Shown: positions 1-6,061 of the stretch, piece by piece
Numbering within the stretch: position 1 is the stretch's first letter
Layout: every line of letters starts with the position of its first letter
Assembly (NCBI GenBank): GCA_046297395.1
Contig: JBKCNM010000111.1
Location: 1 to 6,061 of the forward strand
Direction of reading: 5' to 3'
Source of the DNA: JBEICQ01 sp046297395
GTDB taxonomy: Bacteria > Bacteroidota > Bacteroidia > UBA4408
Length of the DNA stretch: 6,061 bases
Notes under the pieces: generated by a model
What the model was told of the DNA's origin: nothing
What the model saw: only the letters and a program-made list of their open reading frames with translations
Database searches by the model: none
Program-made: the position numbers and the translations under genes

Positions 1-18
1 GGCTTTCTAATCCGCCGA

Positions 19-37
19 GGGGGGTCATCCCCTTTTT
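19..37 (+). terminator. Possible weak intrinsic terminator, plus strand
   Basis: GGGG at 21-24 and CCCC at 29-32 can pair around a four-base TCAT loop. The stem can extend through G-U pairs, and five T residues follow (33-37). This is the form of a short intrinsic terminator for a plus-strand gene lying left of the window. The stem is short, and the same bases fall in the disrupted continuation of the minus-strand sensor gene, so it may be chance. Confidence 0.25.
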
Positions 38-86
38 ATGCCAAGTTTTTTTGCCGTTCTTACATGGCCCGTTCTCTCCACTTGTT
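36..86 (-). pseudogene. Remnant of sensor-to-output linker, in frame after the stop
   Basis: Reading on in the sensor frame past the TAA at 87-89 gives NKWRERAM, a TAA at 60-62, ERQKNLA, then a TAA at 36-38. In Reg_prop/Y_Y_Y proteins the transmembrane helix is usually followed by a basic linker of the form W-R-x-R-A-L-x-x-R-Q-K-x-L-E leading to a histidine kinase or SpoIIE-type phosphatase. Residues and spacing match, with stops where sense codons are expected; AAA (Lys) to TAA is one change. I infer that the gene once continued, or truly continues if these stops are sequencing errors. Which output domain was attached cannot be told. Confidence 0.65.
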
Positions 87-2822
87 TTAATATAATAAAC
101 CGGAAATAAAAGCGGCCACATAAAAAGCATACGCCCACCAAGTTTTCCAAAAAGGAGGGGAAATATGAAATGAAAAATAAATGGTTTCCGACCAATCAAC
201 CGAATGTTTGCTAGCTCTTAATAACAATTGATAATCACCGGGTGGTAGATTGTTATACTCCACAGAGCCTTTGTTAACTTCATCAATCCAATCGTTATCA
301 AATCCAAGGAGTTTCTTTTGAAGCCTGATTTGGTTTTGATGGGACGACCAACAAATAGCGCTTATATCGAACTTCAAATTATTCTGATTGCTTTGCAAAA
401 CAAGCCCCAAGGGCAGACCTGTTTTATTCTCCAAATATGAACCAACCAGGCCGTTTAAGCCTGATTGATCACTTTTTTTTGAAGTAGTTGTAGTAAACTC
501 AAATTTTTTGTTGTTAACAAACAGGGAATTGATATATAATACAGGCTTAGATTTATTTAGATACGGAAAAGGAGGATCCACCGTAAAAACAGATTTGGCG
601 TTGGACATCCAAATACGATTCTTGAAATCGGACAAGCCTGAGCGGACATCAAATTCATTTGACTTTAATCCATTTTCTTGTGAGTAATAGGTTATGATAA
701 TTGGCATTTTAACAAAGTGTTTTCTTAAATCTTGAATGTCTTTATGCGGCAACTCCACTATAAATAAACCTTTTTCAGTACCACACCAAATATTATTTTT
801 ATAATCTATCACTATTGATTTTATTTTATTGGCATTCAAACCTTCATCAGATGAATAGGCAAACCAAGATGTATCGTTGAAACATACTAAACCTTTTTGT
901 GTACCGGCCCAAAGATTACCATATTGATCCTGTGCCAATTGATAAATTTGCCCCCAAGATTCTTGGCCGCTACAATTAATATACTTGATGGCTTTAAAAT
1001 TTCGATTTTTTAGATCCTTGGATGAAATTTTCATAATTCCGGACTCCTTAGTTCCCATCCATATATTACCACTACTATCTTCCAACATAGAGGTAATAAA
1101 ATTATCCTTCAATCCATGCTTTTTTGTGAGGTATGAAAATTCCTTGCCGTCAAATATTTTTAATCCATTGCCTGCTGTGGAAAACCAAATATTGCCATAA
1201 CTATCTGACAAAATATCATTAATTGAAAAATCAATAGAATCAGATGAAAAGGAATAATTCTTGAAGTTATTACCATCAAAAAAACTGATTTTGCCGAAAT
1301 GATCTCCAAACCACATGTTGCCAATTTTATCTTCCTCAACAGAGATGATATAATTTCCCATCAGTCCATTTTTAGAAGTGTAATGATGGGTATTTTTTCC
1401 ATCTAAACAATAAACACCACCACCATAAGTTCCCGACCAAATCCTTTTTTTAGTATCTTGAAAGATGGTGCGAATCATTCCTCCAAAAACTCCATGATTT
1501 TTTCGGTAATCTGAGAAAGAATGGGGGACAAATTTGGTCATCCCACCACCATAATTAGCAATCCAAACATTGCTACTATTATCTTCTTTTACAGCCCAGA
1601 TAAGATCGCTACCAAGGCCGTTTTTTTTATTTAAATAAGTAAAATGTGATCCTTCCAGAATACAAACACCTCCTCCGTATGTAGCGAACCAATACTTACC
1701 TTCTGCATCTTGAAGAACATCATAAACTGCATTAGATGTCAATCCTTGTTCTACTTTGTAAATTGTCATCTTTTGTCCATCAAACTTTGTTGCGCCGCCA
1801 TAATAAGTAGAAAACCAAATCTGCTTACTCTTGTCTTGCCTGATTGAAAAAACAATATCATCACTCAGACCTTGTTTGGAGGTGTACTTATAAAATTTTT
1901 GACCATCAAATTTTATTGCACCTTCCCCCTCGGTGCCAAGCCAGACATTTCCCTGATCATCAGGGAACATACTCCAGACCAGATTTGTGTTCAATCCACA
2001 TGATGAAGTGTATTGTTTGCAGATTTTACCATCATAAACAAATGCACCTGCTCCATATGTACAAAACCAAAGGTTCCCTTTATGGTCCTGTCCTATAGAG
2101 AAAATATTACTTTTATTACTCGCAGCTGTGTCAAGACTATATTTCCGGAGATGCATTCCATCATAACTACTTAATTTTCCATTAGGTCCACCAAACCAAA
2201 AACAGCCGGAATTATCCTGAAAAACGGAATATACCACATCATTTGATAATCCATCTTTTTCGGTGATTTGGATCAACTTGTTGCCATCATATCTGTAAAC
2301 ACCTGACCCGGCTGTTCCCAACCACATGAATCCATTGCTATCAAAGCAAAAAGAAGTTACGAATGAGGAGCCTAAACCTTGTTCAGTGTCAAAATTGAAC
2401 AAATTTGTAGTCGCATTATCCGGTTGTCTTAGGGGTAAAGAAGGGACTGATGCCGGTAACTCTAGCAACACTTCGCTCCTAAAAAAACATGACCATACAG
2501 CAGGCATAAGTACTCCTTTTTTCCCTGGAATTATAGTATCAGGTGCACTGGCAATTACTACTGAAGGCTTAACAGCCATAGGTATACTGTTTTTTTCAGT
2601 ATATGTACTAAAACCTGAACATACATTGGATTCTGTTTTCACTTGCCCCCTTTCACAAGAGGATTTAGCATCAAATTTTAATACAGCTATAGAACTAATA
2701 TTGCGTTTTACAGAACTTTCAGTTTTTTTCTGAGAATTGATTTTGCCTTTACAGGAATATGAAAGCTCTGAAAAAAAAACCAGTGCAATCAAACCAAGAC
2801 TCATCTTATATTTTATTCCCAT
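87..2822 (-). CDS. Reg_prop/Y_Y_Y membrane sensor lacking its output domain
   Basis: This is the sensory half of a Bacteroidota signalling protein of the hybrid two-component type; by family knowledge the periplasmic propellers bind a ligand and pass the signal through one membrane helix. Seen in the 911 residues: a signal peptide or anchor (1-23, core LGLIALVFF), an extension at about 25-140, fourteen Reg_prop repeats (149-749; pattern GL-x-V-x-I-x-D-x-GNIWFGT), a Y_Y_Y domain (about 760-890, with GFDNDW, LPPGDY and SPPFWKTWW) and a transmembrane helix (about 893-911). The frame stops directly at the end of that helix, so no histidine kinase, SpoIIE-type phosphatase or DNA-binding domain is encoded, which is abnormal for the family. 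Remnants of the following linker are readable past the stop. The ATG at 2822 gives a basic n-region (MGIKYK); Met7 is an alternative start. No Shine-Dalgarno is seen. The ligand is unknown. The domain assignment is firm; whether the protein is functional is not. Confidence 0.9.
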   Translation of the reverse strand: MGIKYKMSLGLIALVFFSELSYSCKGKINSQKKTESSVKRNISSIAVLKFDAKSSCERGQVKTESNVCSGFSTYTEKNSIPMAVKPSVVIASAPDTIIPGKKGVLMPAVWSCFFRSEVLLELPASVPSLPLRQPDNATTNLFNFDTEQGLGSSFVTSFCFDSNGFMWLGTAGSGVYRYDGNKLIQITEKDGLSNDVVYSVFQDNSGCFWFGGPNGKLSSYDGMHLRKYSLDTAASNKSNIFSIGQDHKGNLWFCTYGAGAFVYDGKICKQYTSSCGLNTNLVWSMFPDDQGNVWLGTEGEGAIKFDGQKFYKYTSKQGLSDDIVFSIRQDKSKQIWFSTYYGGATKFDGQKMTIYKVEQGLTSNAVYDVLQDAEGKYWFATYGGGVCILEGSHFTYLNKKNGLGSDLIWAVKEDNSSNVWIANYGGGMTKFVPHSFSDYRKNHGVFGGMIRTIFQDTKKRIWSGTYGGGVYCLDGKNTHHYTSKNGLMGNYIISVEEDKIGNMWFGDHFGKISFFDGNNFKNYSFSSDSIDFSINDILSDSYGNIWFSTAGNGLKIFDGKEFSYLTKKHGLKDNFITSMLEDSSGNIWMGTKESGIMKISSKDLKNRNFKAIKYINCSGQESWGQIYQLAQDQYGNLWAGTQKGLVCFNDTSWFAYSSDEGLNANKIKSIVIDYKNNIWCGTEKGLFIVELPHKDIQDLRKHFVKMPIIITYYSQENGLKSNEFDVRSGLSDFKNRIWMSNAKSVFTVDPPFPYLNKSKPVLYINSLFVNNKKFEFTTTTSKKSDQSGLNGLVGSYLENKTGLPLGLVLQSNQNNLKFDISAICWSSHQNQIRLQKKLLGFDNDWIDEVNKGSVEYNNLPPGDYQLLLRASKHSVDWSETIYFSFHISPPFWKTWWAYAFYVAAFISGLLY
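576..2378 (-). repeat. Fourteen Reg_prop repeats forming two seven-bladed propellers
   Basis: Fourteen copies of the two-component regulator propeller motif occupy sensor residues 149-749. Successive copies begin at about residues 149, 191, 233, 276, 318, 360, 402, 444, 486, 528, 570, 618, 661 and 718. The first eleven keep a nearly exact 42-residue (126-base) period and the last three are looser. Most carry the aromatic-glycine signature IWFGT or a variant, and many end in a K-F-D-G or Y-D-G turn. Fourteen is the number needed for two seven-bladed propellers, the usual arrangement in this sensor class. Repeats 3, 6, 7 and 8 share a TYGGG-like stretch, suggesting that they duplicated more recently. 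Confidence 0.85.
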
Positions 2823-3007
2823 TGAGGTATTCGGTCTATCTTGTTTTATTTTCTTGCCGAAAACAAAGTAAAGGATATGTGAAACAAACTACATAATGAG
2901 TGAAAAATATTCGATGAATTTCTTTCATGTTTGGCCAAATTGAAAAAATCCCCAATTAAACTTAATTTCCCTTATTATTTTCAAAAAATGCAGCAAACCC
3001 ACAGAAG

Positions 3008-3015
3008 TATCTTTG
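3008..3015 (+). promoter_or_regulatory. Candidate Bacteroidota -7 element (TATCTTTG)
   Basis: TATCTTTG fits the Bacteroidota -7 consensus TAnnTTTG exactly. It points toward the secreted-protein gene and would give a leader of roughly 260 bases. No clear TTTG or TTG -33 element is present at the expected distance upstream; only a T-rich stretch (2975-2981) lies there, a little too far away. One eight-base match with six... fixed positions can occur by chance in this AT-rich DNA, so the call is tentative. Confidence 0.3.
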
Positions 3016-3129
3016 CTGTTGTCCTTGCAGGAACATAGGAACAGCACAAGAAACAGGACAAGGATTTTTTGCATGGTTCCAAAATATGAAATTATTTTTC
3101 AGGTAGGTAAACCTATGCGCAGGCAATTA

Positions 3130-3184
3130 CTTGTTTTCAAAAGCCACACTTGCCGGTATTTGCATTTGCCTTGAAAATAGCAAG
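3130..3184. repeat. Imperfect inverted repeat in the leader of the secreted-protein gene
   Basis: CTTGTTTTCAA (3130-3140) pairs with TTGAAAATAGCAAG (3171-3184) with a three-base TAG bulge, around a 30-base loop. It lies about 100 bases before the ATG at 3282. It could form an RNA hairpin in the leader or serve as a protein-binding site. No T-run follows directly, so it is not an intrinsic terminator. The function is unknown. Confidence 0.35.
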
Positions 3185-3281
3185 CACCTGAGTTTTAACA
3201 TCAGAGATATGGGCTCACCTTCCGAACATTTTTATGATTTCATGGTTTTAATTCCGTTATTTGAAAACCCTAAATTCTTAT

Positions 3282-6038
3282 ATGAAATGCCCTATTCAAT
3301 TATGGATTGTTTTTCTCCTTGCACTGCTTCCCGTAGAAGCTGTATTTTCTCAGTTGCTGAACAACAACTGGGTGTTTGGCTACAACAGCCGTGTAAATTT
3401 TTCTTCCGGAACACCGGTAGGATCTACCGGAACTTCCATTTTTGCTTCTGAAGGATGCGCCAGTGTATCCGATCCGGTAAGCGGTAATCTCCTTTTCTAT
3501 ACCGACGGAGTAACGGTGTGGAACGCCGGAAATGCGGTGATGCAAAACGGCAGCGGACTGCTGGGTGGTGATCCCCTCCTGCTTTCTTCAACGGCCGCAG
3601 CCGTGATTGTCCCCAAGCCGCAGTCTTCCACTGAGTATTACATCATTTGTGTGGACGATCCCGACGGAGGAAATGCCGGTGTTACTTATTCCCTGGTTGA
3701 CATGACACTTGCAGGAGGACTTGGAGGAATTGTTGCGGGACAAAAAAACATCACGCTGTATGCAGGTCAATCAGAAAAACTCCATGTGGTTCCCAATGCC
3801 TGCAATACCGGTTACTGGGTGCTTACTGCGGGTATAGACGGAAACTCCATTGCGGCCTTTGAAGTGCTTTCATCCGGCATCAACACCACACCGGTACTGA
3901 GTACCACCAACGCCTTCCTTAACCTGAGCCGTCACATCAAAGTGAACCCTCAAGGAAACTTACTGGTGGTGGCCAATTTTTTTCAAGGAGGATTTGAGCT
4001 GTATGATTTTAACAATAGCACAGGCACTGTGAGCAATCCCATACAGGTGAGCACACCCTTTTCCAACTCGCCCTGGTATGGTTTTGAATTTAGTCCGGAT
4101 GGAAGCAGGTTATATACTGCCAACACCCTGCAGTTTTATCAATTTACCATCAGTTCAGGAAACGCCGCAGCCATCCAGGCTTCTGCGGTGAACATTCCGG
4201 TGCTCAATGGAAATCCCGGGAGTGTTCAGATGGGCCCGGATGACAAGTTGTATGTGCTGAATGGTGGACTCTACCGCATCAATAATCCGAATGATGCAGG
4301 GCTTGCCTGCGGACCGTTTACCACAATTTCCAATGTGGGAGGTTTTTATGGATTGCCGCAAAAAATTTACGCACTCAACACACCTTCACTGAATTATTCA
4401 GCAACTTCTTTCCCCACTTCAAACACGGCGCCCCAGCCACCTGTAAATACTGCATTGCCCGGCGGCACCTACAGCGCCGTTCCTTCCGGATTGGATATAT
4501 ACACAGCCACCGGAAATATCATTCCTTCTGCGAGTCAGGTGGGTACCTATACCATTACCTATCAGCCTCCCGGGGGCTGTCCTCCTGTTACAACAGTCAT
4601 AACGATTACTTCTGCAGCAAGTCCTGTTACCTGCAGTCCGAATGGGAACTGGTTGCTTTTCAGCAATTACAGTGGAGGAAAACTCAACATCATTCTCGAC
4701 GAAAATATTCCCAACATAAAAATCGGAATCTGCACTTTAGAACCCGTCATTGTTAACATCAGCGGTCAATATGTTGGGAATGTAACAAGCGTGTTGTATG
4801 CCGGTTTAAACTTCCAACAAAACAACGACTGCGGATTTCCCATTGCTACATCAAGCATCACAGGCGTGAGCCCCTCTCTTACGAGTATAGTGGTTGCACC
4901 TCCCGTAACCATCATTAGTCCACCCAATCCCAACAATCCATCAGGCATTCCAAATGGATACAATGCCGGTATTATCACTGCGGTCTCTTGTGATGTAAAT
5001 ACCTGGCAAGGTGGTGGCAACACCATTGATCAGGTAGTAGATTATTTTCAAACCCAGTTTGGAGGCAGTCTGAGGGGATTAAAAGTGCAATACTGCTGTT
5101 GGTCCGACAGTACTCCCTACCGAAGCAGTGAGGTTTCTCAGAGCTGCTGTGCATCAATCAATGCAGGTGGTGCAAGCATGGATTATCCTCCCGGTCCTTT
5201 TTGTGCAACTGCAGGAAACATTACGCCTGTTTTTACCGGGAATACCTCCGGCACATTTTATTCAAACCCATCAGGTTTACTCATCAATGCAGAGAGCGGT
5301 GAAATTGATCCACTTACTGCAGCATCAGGAACCTATGAAATTATATATGCCATTCCGGGTGATTGTAGTTCTCCGCCCATCCTCCTAAGAGACACCATTG
5401 AAATAGTTGAAGAGCTGGAACCTGAACTGAGTTTTTCTTATCCGGATACCATCTGCAACCTACAGATTAACCTTGCACCAACCCTTGCAAACGGATTTGC
5501 CACAGGAGGAATTTTCTCTGCTTCATCTGTGCTCAACATCAATGCCGCAAACGGCACCCTTGGCAATTTGAGCGGTGTTGCGGGGGAGTTTATCATTACC
5601 TACACCTTTTCAGGAAGCGGTTGCAGCGCATCAGGTGAGTTCAGAGACACCATTGAGGTGCAGGCTGCCTTGCCTCCTGAATTCAACTTTTCTTATCCTT
5701 CGGTGCTTTGTGCCGGAGGCGGCTCTGTGCTCCCGCAATTCCCACCGGGATTTTCATTCACGGGAAGCTATAGCAGCACCGCCTCCTTGCTCAACCTAAA
5801 CACCTCCACAGGTGAGGTAAACTTATTGAATACACCCGTGGGAACTTATCAGGTTACATTCACCACCCAGGCAGTTGGGTGTTTTCTTTCCGGAACATAC
5901 ACAGATACGCTTCTTGTGGGTGATGCGCAAGCTCCCGTCGTTGGCTTTTCCTTTCCCGATACCATTTGCAAAAATGCAATGGTGCTACCAAAAACAACGC
6001 CGGGATTTAAATCACGTGGAAACTTAACTGGCAATTGA
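3282..6038 (+). CDS. Secreted multidomain protein with propeller-like N-terminus and Ig-like repeats, C-terminally truncated
   Basis: This is a large extracellular protein of a kind common in Bacteroidota, of unknown precise role (surface adhesion or matrix are guesses). In 918 residues I see: a signal peptide (1-23, core LWIVFLLALL, likely cut before Gln24); a beta-propeller-like region (about 24-370) with EGCASVSD, GNLLFYTDGVTVWN and TAAAVIVPKP motifs known from uncharacterised Bacteroidota secreted proteins; an Ig-like module (about 371-445); an unrecognised cysteine domain (about 449-632); then Ig-like repeats from about 635 onward. The frame stops inside the last repeat, and no type IX secretion or gliding-motility C-terminal domain is present, although proteins of this build normally end in one. 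I chose the ATG at 3282 because it places Lys2 just before the hydrophobic core; a TTG at 3261 would add seven residues without improving the signal peptide. There is no Shine-Dalgarno. It is divergent from the sensor gene. Confidence 0.85.
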   Translation: MKCPIQLWIVFLLALLPVEAVFSQLLNNNWVFGYNSRVNFSSGTPVGSTGTSIFASEGCASVSDPVSGNLLFYTDGVTVWNAGNAVMQNGSGLLGGDPLLLSSTAAAVIVPKPQSSTEYYIICVDDPDGGNAGVTYSLVDMTLAGGLGGIVAGQKNITLYAGQSEKLHVVPNACNTGYWVLTAGIDGNSIAAFEVLSSGINTTPVLSTTNAFLNLSRHIKVNPQGNLLVVANFFQGGFELYDFNNSTGTVSNPIQVSTPFSNSPWYGFEFSPDGSRLYTANTLQFYQFTISSGNAAAIQASAVNIPVLNGNPGSVQMGPDDKLYVLNGGLYRINNPNDAGLACGPFTTISNVGGFYGLPQKIYALNTPSLNYSATSFPTSNTAPQPPVNTALPGGTYSAVPSGLDIYTATGNIIPSASQVGTYTITYQPPGGCPPVTTVITITSAASPVTCSPNGNWLLFSNYSGGKLNIILDENIPNIKIGICTLEPVIVNISGQYVGNVTSVLYAGLNFQQNNDCGFPIATSSITGVSPSLTSIVVAPPVTIISPPNPNNPSGIPNGYNAGIITAVSCDVNTWQGGGNTIDQVVDYFQTQFGGSLRGLKVQYCCWSDSTPYRSSEVSQSCCASINAGGASMDYPPGPFCATAGNITPVFTGNTSGTFYSNPSGLLINAESGEIDPLTAASGTYEIIYAIPGDCSSPPILLRDTIEIVEELEPELSFSYPDTICNLQINLAPTLANGFATGGIFSASSVLNINAANGTLGNLSGVAGEFIITYTFSGSGCSASGEFRDTIEVQAALPPEFNFSYPSVLCAGGGSVLPQFPPGFSFTGSYSSTASLLNLNTSTGEVNLLNTPVGTYQVTFTTQAVGCFLSGTYTDTLLVGDAQAPVVGFSFPDTICKNAMVLPKTTPGFKSRGNLTGN
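4626..5177 (+). other. Unrecognised cysteine-containing domain of the secreted protein
   Basis: Residues about 449-632 resemble neither the propeller nor the Ig-like repeats that flank them. The stretch opens with CSPNGNWLLFSNYSGG, continues with IPNIKIGICTLEPV and NISGQYVGNVTSVLYAG, has a Pro/Asn-rich linker (about 541-560), then a predicted amphipathic helix (TIDQVVDYFQTQFGG) and ends with two adjacent cysteine pairs (605-606 and 622-623). Single cysteines lie at 451, 484, 517 and 570. From memory, similar NWLL-x-SNY stretches occur in other Bacteroidota secreted proteins, but I cannot name a family. Eight cysteines in an exported domain suggest disulfides. Boundaries are approximate. Confidence 0.55.
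5184..6035 (+). repeat. Tandem Ig-like repeats, period about 85 residues, last copy cut
   Basis: Conserved cysteines after a P-D-T-I-C type motif fall at residues 641, 725, 810 and 896, giving steps of 84, 85 and 86 residues. Each full copy has the order FSYPxxxC, then PxLPxGFxxGGxFSS, LNINxxxGxL, GTYxITYT, a second cysteine and a closing RDTIEV or TDTLLV strand. Three copies are complete and the fourth stops about 25 residues in, at GFKSRGNLTGN. Such repeats usually form elongated extracellular stalks. A more divergent Ig-like module at residues 371-445 precedes the cysteine domain. Confidence 0.75.
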
Positions 6039-6061
6039 AACCATACGGTAAAACATCTTTG

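Larger units (their letters stand above)
2823..3281. other. Divergent intergenic region between sensor and secreted protein
   Basis: This 459-base stretch separates the two divergent start codons and must hold the promoters of both genes if each is transcribed on its own. It is AT-rich, especially at 2930-2990. I see no convincing small gene, tRNA or riboswitch. It holds one good match to the Bacteroidota -7 promoter element (3008-3015), a purine-rich stretch with a tandem AGGAACA copy (about 3028-3063) and an imperfect inverted repeat (3130-3184). Neither start codon has a Shine-Dalgarno sequence, which is normal for the phylum. Confidence 0.7.

Noticed and set aside
576..2378. Regular 126-base spacing considered as a CRISPR-like or DNA-level repeat array
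   Set aside because: The periodicity is explained by the Reg_prop protein repeats; DNA identity between copies is low and there are no spacers.
2326..2733. 135-codon plus-strand open frame opposite the sensor N-terminus
   Set aside because: It is the antisense of a clearly coding region with domain similarity and shows no protein features of its own.
2751..2765. Lipoprotein box at Cys24 of the sensor (LSYSC)
   Set aside because: The residue at -3 is Ser rather than Leu/Val/Ile, and a sensor with a C-terminal membrane helix does not need a lipid anchor.
2864..2888. Possible minus-strand promoter for the sensor (TTACTTTG with TTTG upstream)
   Set aside because: The -7 match has one mismatch in a fixed position, and the gap to the upstream TTTG is about 13 bases instead of the expected 19-21.
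2988..3038. Sixteen-codon small open frame (MQQTHRSIFAVVLAGT) in the intergenic region
   Set aside because: It is too short, has no ribosome binding site, and overlaps the candidate -7 element.
3261..3281. TTG start giving seven additional residues to the secreted protein
   Set aside because: The ATG at 3282 gives a standard short basic n-region followed by the hydrophobic core; the extension adds nothing to the signal peptide and has no ribosome binding site.
3131..3451. 106-codon plus-strand open frame overlapping the start of the secreted-protein gene
   Set aside because: It overlaps the coding sequence in another frame, has no recognisable domain and an implausible composition.

Overview
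The window reads as chromosomal DNA of a member of the Bacteroidota (Bacteroidetes). Three things point there: a sensor built from Reg_prop propeller repeats followed by a Y_Y_Y domain, a long secreted protein with tandem Ig-like repeats and a signal peptide ending in a Ser-Gln site, and the absence of Shine-Dalgarno sequences before either start. The genus cannot be told from the sequence.

Layout: two large divergent genes share a 459-base intergenic region. On the minus strand (87-2822) lies a 911-residue sensor with a signal peptide, a ~115-residue extension, fourteen Reg_prop repeats (two seven-bladed propellers), a Y_Y_Y domain and one transmembrane helix, where it stops. No output domain follows. 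Just past the stop, in the same frame, the sequence still spells the juxtamembrane linker that normally joins this sensor type to its kinase or phosphatase, interrupted by further stop codons. The gene therefore looks like a longer signalling protein cut by nonsense mutations, or by sequence errors near the window edge.

On the plus strand (3282-6038) lies a 918-residue secreted protein: signal peptide, an N-terminal beta-propeller-like region, an Ig-like module, an unrecognised cysteine-containing domain, then three full Ig-like repeats and the beginning of a fourth. The frame stops inside that last repeat, so the usual C-terminal sorting or anchoring domain is absent.

No RNA gene, CRISPR array, insertion sequence or transposase is visible. 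The sensor gene is more AT-rich than the secreted-protein gene. That the two genes work together is only suggested by their divergent arrangement. The main points of interest are that both reading frames break off close to the window edges, and the unrecognised cysteine domain of the secreted protein. I see no clear evidence for a new multi-gene system.
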